DNA from: an uncultured Eubacteriales bacterium
Lineage (GTDB): Bacteria; Bacillota; Clostridia; Peptostreptococcales; Anaerovoracaceae
Assembly: GCA_902765035.1 (NCBI GenBank)
Contig: CACWYF010000020.1
Span: 1 to 10,975 of the forward strand
Direction of reading: 5' to 3'
Length of the DNA: 10,975 bases
Shown here: positions 1-5,760 of the stretch, one piece after another
Layout of the letters: the number at the start of each line of letters is the position of its first letter
How positions within the stretch are numbered: position 1 is the stretch's first letter
Notes under the pieces: generated by a model
What the model was told of the DNA's origin: nothing
The model's database searches: none
What the model saw: only the letters and a program-made list of their open reading frames with translations
Made by a program: the position numbers and the translations under genes

Positions 1-137
1 TTCTTTACGATATACAATGCTACATGTTGAGATGAAAAGTCCAGAGCGATATATTACATCCTTAGTTTTTACAACCCTATCATTATTATAACAATATAAC
101 AAAAGAATGCAAAGCATCTGTAAAAGTAAATGATGAG
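1..137. other. AT-rich leader before the nuclease gene
   Basis: No separate gene is visible here. The frame of the nuclease gene stays open upstream of its first ATG to a TAG stop at 63-65, and the residues at about 93-137 (reading NITKECKASVKVNDE) resemble the usual N-terminal DUF1016 helix. This stretch is therefore probably decayed or unrecognised coding sequence. I see no good ribosome binding site before the ATG at 138. Confidence 0.45.
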
Positions 138-1073
138 ATGCTGCGGTTGTACTGGTCAATAGGCAGAGACCTGAACGAGAAGAAAGAGTCTTCCTCATGG
201 GGAAGCCATTTCTATGAGTATGTCAGCTGCGATTTGAAAAAACAGTTACCGAATGTCAGATGTTTTTCGCCAAGGAATCTGATATATATGCATAATTTCT
301 ATCAAATGTATCCTGAGGCCGGATTTGCGCACCAAGTTGATGCGCAATTAAACGAGACATGCGTGTTTTGCATTCCATGGGGACATCATAAATTATTGAT
401 TGACAAGTGCAAAAGTGATAAAGAAAAAGCACTCTTCTATGTGCGCAAAACGCTTGAAAACAACTGGTCAAGAGCTATGCTTCTTAATTTCTTTGATACG
501 GACCTGTATGAGAGACAGGGCAAGGCGGTCAGTAATTTTGCCATTACGTTGCCTGACAGAAACAGTGACCTTGCTCAGGAAATAACTAAAGATCCGTACC
601 AGTTTGACTTCATCTCTATCGCAGATAACTATAGAGAAAAAGAACTGAAGGATGCTTTGATGGACAGAATAACAGAATTTCTTCTTGAACTTGGAAACGG
701 ATTTGCCTTTGCAGGACGTGAGGTAAGGATAGAAGTAGGAAGCAAAGAGAAATACATAGATATGTTGTTCTTCAATACGAGGCTGAAATGCTATGTGGTA
801 CTTGAAGTAAAAGCTGGTGAATTTGACGCATCTTATACTGGACAGCTGGGATCGTATGTTGTGGCGGTAAATCACAAGCTGAAAGAGGATTGGATGGAGC
901 CAACCATCGGACTGCTTATATGTAAGGACATGGATAAAATTGATGCACACTATGCACTTGAGTCCAGCAGCCAGCCGCTTGGCATTTCCAGCTACGAGCT
1001 ATCACAATTGATACCCGAAAAGTATAAGGGCACATTGCCTTCTATCGAGGAACTGGAGAAGGAAATCGAATAA
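138..1073 (+). CDS. PDDEXK nuclease domain protein (DUF1016/YhcG type), N-terminus probably shortened
   Basis: The 311-residue product matches the two-part DUF1016 layout. The N-terminal domain has LRLYWSIGRDL (residues 2-12) and FSPRNLIYMHNFYQMYP (43-59). The C-terminal PDDEXK nuclease domain has EVGSKEKYIDMLFF (199-212) and YVVLEVKAG (219-227). The probable metal-binding and catalytic residues D208, E223 and K225 are all present. The C-terminal LPSIEELEKEIE is typical of the family. Members are usually longer at the N-terminus, and family-like sequence continues upstream of the ATG at 138 to a stop at 63, with no clear Shine-Dalgarno site at 138. The gene may be truncated or start at an unusual codon. 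The family is thought to act on nucleic acid, but its cellular role is poorly defined. No modification or specificity subunit lies next to it. A TnpB element begins within about 25 bp of its stop. Confidence 0.8.
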   Translation: MLRLYWSIGRDLNEKKESSSWGSHFYEYVSCDLKKQLPNVRCFSPRNLIYMHNFYQMYPEAGFAHQVDAQLNETCVFCIPWGHHKLLIDKCKSDKEKALFYVRKTLENNWSRAMLLNFFDTDLYERQGKAVSNFAITLPDRNSDLAQEITKDPYQFDFISIADNYREKELKDALMDRITEFLLELGNGFAFAGREVRIEVGSKEKYIDMLFFNTRLKCYVVLEVKAGEFDASYTGQLGSYVVAVNHKLKEDWMEPTIGLLICKDMDKIDAHYALESSSQPLGISSYELSQLIPEKYKGTLPSIEELEKEIE

Positions 1074-1094
1074 TGCTACAATTCAACAAAAACA

Positions 1095-1136
1095 GCAAGA
1101 ATTCCCCCATCCTCTACAGGTGGCGGGATGAATTGC
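1095..1136 (+). repeat. 5' end hairpin of the TnpB element
   Basis: An imperfect stem-loop. AATTC (1100-1104) pairs with GAATT (1130-1134), and the C-run (from 1105) pairs with GGG (1125-1127) around a TCTACAGG loop. The core C5-A ... TCTACA ... GTGG.GGGA closely matches the hairpin at the 3' end of the element (2500-2522), as expected for subterminal structures recognised by a Y1 transposase. It could alternatively be the 3' remnant of an earlier copy of a related element. Confidence 0.6.
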
Positions 1137-1167
1137 TAAAAAATGGCAGGCCACCAACAAAGAACGG

Positions 1168-1196
1168 TTGTTTGCAAAAATGTTTCGTGGTATAAT
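1168..1196 (+). promoter_or_regulatory. Promoter of the tnpB leader
   Basis: TTGTTT (1168-1173) is followed by a 17-bp spacer and TATAAT (1191-1196). A TGG just before the -10 gives an extended -10. The predicted start is about 1202, giving a leader of about 110 nt before the tnpB ATG. Confidence 0.65.
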
Positions 1197-1249
1197 AAGG
1201 CATCCACTAAAAAGGTCTTATCCGGCCGGACCAGGTACAGGTATGAATG

Positions 1250-1283
1250 TGCAAGGATGCTAATAGTTGTCCTTGCATTTTTT
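1250..1283 (+). terminator. Intrinsic terminator inside the tnpB leader (possible attenuator)
   Basis: TGCAAGGA (1250-1257) and TCCTTGCA (1270-1277) form a perfect 8-bp stem with a 12-nt loop, followed directly by six T (1278-1283). It lies between the promoter and the tnpB start, so most transcripts from that promoter should stop before tnpB unless the stem is prevented from forming. A GGATGC (1255-1260) overlapping the left arm can pair with GCATCC (1200-1205), a possible competing fold. Confidence 0.65.
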
Positions 1284-1311
1284 GTTAGAGCGGATGCGTG
1301 GAGAGTATACC

Positions 1312-2409
1312 ATGAACAGAGCGATGCGATTCCGTATAGAACCAAATAAGGAACAGAGAGAGCTGTTTGCTAAGACATTCGGCTGCTGCAGATTCCTGTA
1401 CAACAAGATGCTTTCTGACCGGCTGCTGAGCGACCTGACAGGAGAGTCTATGGAGATCCGGCCAGCGGCATATAAGAAGGACTACCCGTGGCTTAGAGAA
1501 GTGGATTCACTTGCTCTATGCAATGTGCAGCTTGATCTGGAAAGAGCGTTCCGTGACTACAGGAAAGTACCCGGCAGAGGCAGACCGAGATACAAGAGCA
1601 AACATCACAGCCGCAGGAGCTATAAGACCAATTTCGTGAGGGGGAATATCCGCATAGAGGGAAATAAGATAAGACTTCCCAAGGTCGGTATGGTCAGGAT
1701 AAGGATCCACAGAGAGATCCCTGAAGGATGGATACTGAAGAATGTCACCGTCGTGAAAGAACCGAGCGGCAAATACTATGCATCTCTTCTCTATGAAGTA
1801 CCTGAAAGTGAAAGCCAAGCAGAAGGTGCGCAGAGAGAAAAGAGATACCTTGGCATAGATTATGCAATGGACGGACTTGCAGTGATGTCGGACGGAACGA
1901 GAGCAGAGTATCCGAAGTACTTCAGGCAGGCAGAGGAGAAACTTGCAAGAGAGCAGAGGAAGCTCTCGCACTGCGAGAAGGGCAGCCGCAATTATGCAAA
2001 GCAGAAACTCAAAGTGGCGGTCATCCATGAGAAGGTCAGGAATCAGAGGAAAGACTTCCTGCACAAGATGAGCCGAAGGCTCGCAGACGGATATGACGTG
2101 ATCGGGGTCGAAGACATCGACATGAGAGCGATGAGCCAGAGCCTGCATTTCGGCAAAAGTGTTTCTGACAATGGCTTCGGGATGCTGCGGACAATGCTTG
2201 CATACAAGCTGGAAGAGAGGGGAAAAGAACTTGTAAAGGTAGACAGGTTCTATCCATCCAGCAAGAGATGCAGCAGATGCGGAAGGATCAAAGAAACGCT
2301 CGCCCTAAGCGACCGTATCTATCACTGCGAATGCGGATGCGAACTGGACAGGGACGTGAACGCTGCGATAAACATCAGGCTGGAAACAATGAGACTGAAA
2401 GCCTCATGA
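1312..2409 (+). CDS. tnpB: TnpB, RNA-guided nuclease of an IS200/IS605-type element
   Basis: The 365-residue product has the full TnpB layout. The N-terminal helix-turn-helix/wedge part starts MRFRIEPNKEQRELFAKTFG. The split RuvC nuclease has D183 (LGIDYAMDG), E267 (GVEDIDM) and D348 (DRDVNAAINI). The zinc ribbon sits between the last two, with C320, C323, C339 and C341. All catalytic residues and metal-binding Cys are present, so the protein is probably active. Characterised relatives (ISDra2 TnpB) cut DNA next to a short motif, guided by an RNA copied from the element's 3' end. I chose the ATG at 1312 because GGAGAG (1300-1305) is correctly spaced and the conserved NRAMRFRIEPN begins there. 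The in-frame ATG at 1267 lies in the leader terminator. No tnpA lies nearby. Short helical substitutions between RuvC parts are normal for the family. Confidence 0.93.
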   Translation: MNRAMRFRIEPNKEQRELFAKTFGCCRFLYNKMLSDRLLSDLTGESMEIRPAAYKKDYPWLREVDSLALCNVQLDLERAFRDYRKVPGRGRPRYKSKHHSRRSYKTNFVRGNIRIEGNKIRLPKVGMVRIRIHREIPEGWILKNVTVVKEPSGKYYASLLYEVPESESQAEGAQREKRYLGIDYAMDGLAVMSDGTRAEYPKYFRQAEEKLAREQRKLSHCEKGSRNYAKQKLKVAVIHEKVRNQRKDFLHKMSRRLADGYDVIGVEDIDMRAMSQSLHFGKSVSDNGFGMLRTMLAYKLEERGKELVKVDRFYPSSKRCSRCGRIKETLALSDRIYHCECGCELDRDVNAAINIRLETMRLKAS

Positions 2410-2410
2410 C

Positions 2411-2531
2411 AAGAATAAACTTATATCTAAAAGAGAAACCGTGGGGCACACGGGGATAGCTCGTTGATACTCAGTTCGCTGGAGCTGTTGAGCGAGAAGC
2501 CCCCACTTCTACAAGTGGTGGGAGTATGTCA
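2411..2531 (+). ncRNA. Omega-RNA (TnpB guide scaffold) region, 3' end
   Basis: Directly after tnpB lie hallmarks of a TnpB guide scaffold. These are a hairpin CCGTG (2439-2443) / CACGG (2449-2453) with loop GGGCA, a longer interrupted stem-loop around CTCGTT...GAGCGAG (about 2459-2496), and a terminal hairpin in which CCACTT (2503-2508) pairs with AAGTGG (2513-2518), extended by CCC/GGG. The scaffold in this family normally overlaps the end of the tnpB frame, so its true 5' end may be upstream. The guide would be the sequence immediately after the element (from about 2532). Boundaries are inferred from family architecture. Confidence 0.65.
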
Positions 2532-2554
2532 CTTAAACACATTCTAAATATAAT
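2526..2554 (+). promoter_or_regulatory. Probable promoter of the membrane protein gene, spanning the element edge
   Basis: TATAAT (2549-2554) has a 4/6 match to the -35 consensus, ATGTCA (2526-2531), 17 bp upstream. The -35 lies inside the right end of the TnpB element while the -10 is in flanking DNA. The leader to the ATG at 2612 would be about 50 nt. Confidence 0.4.
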
Positions 2555-2611
2555 TTGAAAAAAGAACAGAAAGGGACTCTGATAGACGGCTTGCTGCTGA
2601 GGTAAATCATT

Positions 2612-3181
2612 ATGAAACTAACTGCAAAAGGAATTGGCTGGCTCATAGCCGGCCTGATAATCTGCGCATCAGCAACTGAATCATACGGGATCGCGGCAAA
2701 ACTGAGCACCATAGCGCTCGGCCTTGTATTCGTTGCGGTCTATCTAATGAAGCAGATCTTTGTACCAAGAGGGATAGGCTGGTTCATCGCCGGCGGAGTA
2801 CTGGTTGCATTCGTTGTGGAAGAAGGCCTGACAGAAGAGGGCCTGATATCTGTGGGAATAGCAGCTGCCTGCCTTGCGGTCTTCTATTTCAGGAACAGAC
2901 AGGATATAGATAATGCCGCAGGAGAATGGTCGATTGAGTATGATTCGGATGAAGAAGGCGGCGTGGAAGCCGACCCGAATGCAGCGCCGGCATATGATCC
3001 GGATGCCGAACCGGGAGAAGATCCGTACGCCATGCCAGAGTACCCGGTTAAAGAGTATCAGGAGCCAGAGCATCAGGATGAGGGCGCTGATCCTGCAGGC
3101 GGCGAGGCAGATAGCGCATCCTCAGATTCCGGGTCAGAAGAAGCAGTCGACTTCGAGATCGATATGAAAGAGAAAGAATAA
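2612..3181 (+). CDS. Small membrane protein with duplicated two-helix unit and acidic tail
   Basis: I do not recognise a named family. The 189-residue product starts with two copies of a roughly 43-residue unit: KGIGWLIAG...E...L...LG...AVYLMKQ (6-48) and RGIGWFIAG...E...L...G...AVFYFRNRQ (53-97). Each has two hydrophobic stretches separated by a short polar turn, giving about four membrane helices. Both units start with a basic residue plus GIGW, suggesting an internal duplication. From about residue 100 the protein is strongly acidic and rich in Pro, Asp, Glu, Gly and Ser with no hydrophobic part, so it is probably disordered and soluble. The start is supported by TGAGGT (2598-2603) eight bases before the ATG. 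It stands alone, between the TnpB element and a separate promoter. Confidence 0.75.
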   Translation: MKLTAKGIGWLIAGLIICASATESYGIAAKLSTIALGLVFVAVYLMKQIFVPRGIGWFIAGGVLVAFVVEEGLTEEGLISVGIAAACLAVFYFRNRQDIDNAAGEWSIEYDSDEEGGVEADPNAAPAYDPDAEPGEDPYAMPEYPVKEYQEPEHQDEGADPAGGEADSASSDSGSEEAVDFEIDMKEKE

Positions 3182-3198
3182 GGCGGCAACGCACAATA

Positions 3199-3227
3199 TT
3201 GAACTGACTTAATTGGGGTTATATACT
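3199..3227 (+). promoter_or_regulatory. Promoter of the DUF1653 gene
   Basis: TTGAAC (3199-3204), a 17-bp spacer and TATACT (3222-3227) give a near-consensus promoter with a predicted start near 3234. The -10 lies inside the left arm of a long perfect inverted repeat (3212-3255), leaving a leader of about 120 nt to the ATG at 3356. Confidence 0.55.
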
Positions 3228-3255
3228 TTCCTAAAGGTAAGTATATAACCCCAAT
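3212..3255. repeat. Long perfect inverted repeat over a promoter
   Basis: ATTGGGGTTATATACTT (3212-3228) is repeated exactly in inverse at 3239-3255. The 10-nt loop can add two more pairs. Outside it, ACGCAC (3189-3194) can pair with GTGCGT (3256-3261). No T-run follows on either strand, so it is not a standard terminator. It covers the -10 and start region of the promoter above and may be an operator or a cruciform-forming site. It could also stop read-through from the gene before it. Confidence 0.7.
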
Positions 3256-3355
3256 GTGCGTACTACACATGGATGCACATTTCAGGGGGAACGTGACCCA
3301 CCGGGATGGACTTAACCCATTGGGTGGACGCGATCAGGAGAGGCAGGAGTATCAC

Positions 3356-3619
3356 ATGAATGACAGATTCAGGCCAGGCGACATCGTGCAGCATTTCAAG
3401 CGCGAGATGTTGAGTGACGAAGAGCGTGCCGGCAAAATGTATATGTATGAGATCGTAGGAGTGGCGACGCACACTGAGACGCGTGAGGACATGATGGTGT
3501 ATAGGCCGCTCTACGGAGACGGCGGCCTCTTCGTACGCCCGCTTGAGATGTTCCTCGGTGAAGTCGACCATGAGAAGTATCCTCAGGTGCAGCAGAAATA
3601 CAGATTCGAAAAAGTGTAG
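3356..3619 (+). CDS. DUF1653 family protein
   Basis: The 87-residue product matches DUF1653: FRPGDIVQHFKREM (5-18), then YMYEIVGVATHTETREDMMVYRPLYGDGGLFVRPLEMFLGEVD, then a short basic-aromatic end. The small beta-rich domain is common in bacteria, including as a stand-alone protein, and has no firmly established function. There is no signal peptide or membrane helix, so it should be cytoplasmic. The ATG at 3356 is chosen because AGGAG (3345-3349) is well spaced and homology begins at the second residue. The frame is open further upstream to 3254, but that part overlaps the inverted repeat and looks non-coding. No operon partner is apparent: the next gene has its own promoter. Confidence 0.85.
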   Translation: MNDRFRPGDIVQHFKREMLSDEERAGKMYMYEIVGVATHTETREDMMVYRPLYGDGGLFVRPLEMFLGEVDHEKYPQVQQKYRFEKV

Positions 3620-3675
3620 GCGGCACCACCCGGCGCATGCGGACGACCGTGAGTGCGGCATGATGCACCCTGATT

Positions 3676-3705
3676 TTGCCTGCGGATGGCTTTAGGGTGT
3701 ATAAT
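3676..3705 (+). promoter_or_regulatory. Promoter of the ybaK operon
   Basis: TTGCCT (3676-3681) and a perfect TATAAT (3700-3705) are separated by 18 bp. The predicted start is near 3712, about 37 nt before the ATG at 3749. Confidence 0.6.
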
Positions 3706-3748
3706 AATTGCTTGGAAAATAAGATTACTTCACAGGAGGATATATAAA

Positions 3749-4222
3749 ATGGCACAGATTACAACACCTGCAACTGAGGCTCTTGACGCAGCCGGAGCAA
3801 AGTACGAATTCCTTGAGGCGCCGGGCGCCATCAGCGGCGAGGACTACTCGAGAATGGTCGGAGCAGACAGGGCGGCAAGACTCTTCAAGACACTTGTAAT
3901 GAAGGGCGACACGACAGGCAGCATCTATGTCTTCGTGGTTCCGGCTCTGGCAAAACTGTCGCAGCGTCAGACCGCGAGGGCTCTCGGCGAGCATGCGCTC
4001 GAAATGATCAAGCCGGTCGAGCTCAAGCAGCTGACAGGATACGTGCACGGCGGAACTTCACCGCTCGGCATGATCAATCAGTACAGAGTCATCTTCGACG
4101 AGTGTGCAGGTGACATGGATAAAGTAGTGATCAACGGCGGTGGCGGCGGATACCTGGTAGAGCTCTCACTCGACGAGTTTGCCAAGGTGCAGCCTTACGA
4201 GCTCATGCCGCTCAAGAAGTAA
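3749..4222 (+). CDS. ybaK: YbaK/EbsC family Cys-tRNA(Pro) deacylase
   Basis: The 157-residue product has the length and motifs of YbaK, an editing enzyme that hydrolyses Cys-tRNA(Pro) made in error by prolyl-tRNA synthetase. The family's essential lysine is K47 (RLFKTLVMKGD). The substrate-pocket segment is GYVHGGTSPLGM (97-108) with G101, and the middle part VFVVPALAKLSQRQTARAL is typical. The protein is cytoplasmic. The start follows a strong AGGAGG (3734-3739) ten bases before the ATG, so the in-frame ATG at 3686 is rejected. It is the first gene of a tight cluster: the next gene begins 11 nt after its stop. I see no functional reason for the cluster, since the following genes encode membrane, unknown and redox proteins. 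Confidence 0.93.
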   Translation: MAQITTPATEALDAAGAKYEFLEAPGAISGEDYSRMVGADRAARLFKTLVMKGDTTGSIYVFVVPALAKLSQRQTARALGEHALEMIKPVELKQLTGYVHGGTSPLGMINQYRVIFDECAGDMDKVVINGGGGGYLVELSLDEFAKVQPYELMPLKK

Positions 4223-4233
4223 GGGAGAATAAA

Positions 4234-4533
4234 ATGAATCAGAAATCAAATCTGGCAGCAGTTATCGCTTACATCACATGGATCGGGTTCTTCATTGCTC
4301 TGGTCATAGGCGACAAAAATGACGATTTTACAAGAATGCACCTCAACCAGGCGCTGGTACTCAACATTGCCGGCATCGCTGCAGGCGTGATCGCTATAAT
4401 CCCGCTGATAGGGACCATCGCAGGAGGCGTCCTTGAAATCGCTGTATGGGTACTCGACATCATGGGCATCGTCCGCGCTGCAACATGGAGAATGGATCCG
4501 CTGCCGTTCATAAGCGAATTCCACCTCATCTAG
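4234..4533 (+). CDS. DUF4870-like small membrane protein
   Basis: The 99-residue product has three or four hydrophobic stretches: 7-25 (AVIAYITWIGFFIALVIGD), about 40-58 and about 60-82. DUF4870/Tic20-like features are the charged DDFTRMHLNQALVL (31-44), which corresponds to the FHxxQAL motif, and the C-terminal A...W...PLPFISE. The family is widespread in Firmicutes and its function is not known. GGGAG before the ATG and the 11-nt gap after ybaK indicate translation from the same transcript. The hypothetical gene starts only 9 nt further on. Confidence 0.72.
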   Translation: MNQKSNLAAVIAYITWIGFFIALVIGDKNDDFTRMHLNQALVLNIAGIAAGVIAIIPLIGTIAGGVLEIAVWVLDIMGIVRAATWRMDPLPFISEFHLI

Positions 4534-4542
4534 GAGAGACAC

Positions 4543-4968
4543 ATGAGCGAAGTATTTGCGTACGGATTTGGCGCAGTACTGGGCGATTTTGAGCTCAGGA
4601 ACAACGCGGCAGGAAGGCTCTTCGATATTTTCTCAGAGACGCGGGCCAAAAGGTTCATCCGCGAATGGCGCAAGGAGTCGCCGGAGCTGGACTGGGACAG
4701 GTATCTCACAGTCAGGATGCTGACGGACGGCCCTGAGAAAATGCTCGCTGACATCATCAACGAGCTCGAGTTCGGGGGCAAGAAAATAGTCACAGGAGAG
4801 AAGGGCGTCCTGTACTTCTCACTTGACCTGCCTAAAAACGAGAAAGACATCAGCCTGATCCCGACCGAAAAGAAGGCGCGCGACATCCTGCAGCACTACA
4901 TCAGCATCTGCTACAAGAACGTGAAGCGTAGAGATATCGATTACTACTTCTTTGAGGAAGATGACTAG
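4543..4968 (+). CDS. Uncharacterised cytoplasmic protein
   Basis: I do not recognise this 141-residue protein. It has no signal peptide or membrane helix and is highly charged: basic/acidic helical sequence at 24-70 (AGRLFDIFSETRAKRFIREWRKE), a Gly-Lys turn (GGKKIVTGEKG, about 78-88), and an acidic-aromatic end DYYFFEEDD. GGAGAG overlaps the stop codon of the preceding gene, and the ATG is 9 nt after that stop, so it is probably translationally linked in the ybaK operon. The TlpA-like gene follows after 31 nt with its own strong AGGAGG. Codon use matches its neighbours. Coding status is supported by the operon position, ribosome binding site and clean length. Confidence 0.75.
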   Translation: MSEVFAYGFGAVLGDFELRNNAAGRLFDIFSETRAKRFIREWRKESPELDWDRYLTVRMLTDGPEKMLADIINELEFGGKKIVTGEKGVLYFSLDLPKNEKDISLIPTEKKARDILQHYISICYKNVKRRDIDYYFFEEDD

Positions 4969-4999
4969 GGGTTAAAAGAATTCATCAGGAGGGCGCATT

Positions 5000-5512
5000 A
5001 TGAAAAAACATTTTGCACTGATTCTGACATTGATAATAATGACTGCGGCGCTGTGCGCATGCGGATTCGTCACGTCGGACGGGACCGACTCGATCCCGGC
5101 TTTCACTTCGTATGACCTTGAGGGCAATGAGGTGGACAGCTCGATTTTCGCCAACGCGGATATAACTGTGGTCAATATCTGGGGGACTTTCTGCGATCCG
5201 TGCATAGATGAAATGCCGGCTCTGGCAGAGTGGGATGCGGAGCTGCCGGATAACGTCCAGATCATCGGCCTCGTCGGAGATGTCTTCGAGACTTCAGGCG
5301 CTGAATACGCGGCGGCTCAGAAGATAGTCGCCGACTCGGGCGTGAAGTTCACGAACGTGATCGCAGCCGGCGAACTCGCAGAATTCATGAACAAAGTCAG
5401 AATGTATCCGACGACCCTGTTCGTCGACAGTAACGGGCACTTCCTTCACGACCCGTTCGTCGGAGCCGATGTAGGCGGCTACAAGGACGTGGTCAAGTCG
5501 CTGACCAAATAA
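5000..5512 (+). CDS. TlpA/ResA-like thiol-disulfide oxidoreductase lipoprotein
   Basis: The 170-residue product has a lipoprotein signal peptide (MKKHFALILTLIIMTAALCAC) with lipobox LCAC, making C21 the likely lipidated residue on the outer face of the membrane. A thioredoxin-like domain follows. The active site is WGTFCDPC (61-68, redox pair C65/C68), the following helix is IDEMPALAEW, and the cis-proline is P137 in MYPTTLFVD. The family handles disulfide exchange on exported proteins, for example in cytochrome maturation or oxidative repair. The substrate here is unknown. The active-site dipeptide Asp-Pro is less common than Gly-Pro or Glu-Pro. AGGAGGG at 4987-4993 decides the start. It is the last gene of the ybaK cluster, followed by a REP-like palindrome and a terminator. 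Confidence 0.88.
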   Translation: MKKHFALILTLIIMTAALCACGFVTSDGTDSIPAFTSYDLEGNEVDSSIFANADITVVNIWGTFCDPCIDEMPALAEWDAELPDNVQIIGLVGDVFETSGAEYAAAQKIVADSGVKFTNVIAAGELAEFMNKVRMYPTTLFVDSNGHFLHDPFVGADVGGYKDVVKSLTK

Positions 5513-5514
5513 TG

Positions 5515-5541
5515 TGACAACGGGGACGGTTCTCTTTGTCA
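5515..5541 (+). repeat. REP-like palindromic element, copy 1
   Basis: A 27-bp sequence bounded by TGACAA and TTTGTCA with core CGGGGACGG (5521-5529). The reverse complement of 6299-6325 matches it at 23 of 27 positions. It starts three bases after the stop of the TlpA-like gene. It has no T-run, so the operon terminator is the separate hairpin at 5566. The TGACA..GGGGACGG..TGTCA pattern resembles dispersed palindromes seen in many bacteria, some tied to Y1 REP-associated transposases. Confidence 0.7.
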
Positions 5542-5565
5542 TACTAACTAAATGATTCGCATCAG

Positions 5566-5589
5566 AAAAGGCAGCTGGGGCTGCCTTTT
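5566..5589 (+). terminator. Intrinsic terminator of the ybaK-tlpA operon
   Basis: AAAAGGCAGC (5566-5575) pairs perfectly with GCTGCCTTTT (5580-5589) around a TGGG loop. The A-run and T-run are part of the stem, so it could work on both strands. Confidence 0.85.
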
Positions 5590-5696
5590 GAAATGCAAAT
5601 TAAAGGAGCTCGGCCTCAGGGGGATATCGCTCGGTATCGAGAGCGGCGACGACTGGACGCTGGAACGCATCAACAAGGGCTCCCGTGCAGGCGCAT

Positions 5697-5725
5697 TTGA
5701 CAATATGGTTAGAACTGTCTAACAT
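5697..5725 (+). promoter_or_regulatory. Promoter of the DMP19 gene
   Basis: A perfect -35 TTGACA (5697-5702), a 17-bp spacer and -10 TAACAT (5720-5725). The predicted start is near 5732, about 29 nt before the ATG at 5761. A palindrome (5702-5728) fills the spacer and -10. Confidence 0.6.
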
Positions 5726-5728
5726 ATT
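5702..5728. promoter_or_regulatory. Operator-like palindrome, GTTAG-N6-CTAAC type (copy at DMP19)
   Basis: GTTAG (5708-5712) and CTAAC (5719-5723) are separated by six bases and flanked by AATAT (5702-5706) and ATATT (5724-5728). It covers the space between -35 and -10 and the -10 itself, an ideal place for repression. It has the same arms and N6 gap as three palindromes at 7655-7815. Confidence 0.6.
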
Positions 5729-5760
5729 GATGGTGAACGAATCGAAATGGAGTGAGCAAA

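Larger units (their letters stand above)
1095..2531 (+). mobile_element. TnpB-only IS200/IS605-group element (IS1341-like)
   Basis: The element has a 5' end hairpin (1095-1136), a promoter and leader (1168-1311), tnpB (1312-2409), and a 3' omega-RNA region with an end hairpin (2500-2522) followed by GTATGTCAC. No tnpA (HUH Y1 transposase) is present in the window, so the element would need a transposase in trans. Such elements have no terminal inverted repeats or target duplications, so both boundaries are approximate. The 3' end is set from the usual position just past the terminal hairpin, and the 5' end from the first hairpin after the upstream gene. Confidence 0.75.
5597..5755 (+). pseudogene. 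PDZ-like domain remnant with in-frame stop
   Basis: The frame reads ...LGLRGISLGIESGDDW, then TLERINKGSRAGAFDN, then MVRTV, a TAA stop (5720-5722), then HIDGERIEME and TGA (5753-5755). The order GxSLGI, a hydrophobic strand, GSxA, and (x)IDGExI is that of the C-terminal half of a PDZ domain, compare SIGIVI...VTGSNAKKAGF...FDGDDI in the PDZ gene at 8850-10076. No start codon with a ribosome binding site precedes it: the only in-frame ATG (5552) lies before the terminator. The promoter and operator of the next gene sit on its 3' part, which may account for the stop. The match is short, so chance similarity is possible. Confidence 0.4.

Noticed and set aside
1516..2148. 210-codon minus-strand frame
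   Set aside because: It is antisense to tnpB, whose RuvC and zinc motifs are intact.
3619..3676. Terminator after the DUF1653 gene
   Set aside because: Only weak GC-rich pairings with no T-run are visible.
5552..5722. 56-codon frame starting at ATG 5552
   Set aside because: Its start lies before the operon terminator and no ribosome site precedes it. Only the later part resembles a PDZ domain.
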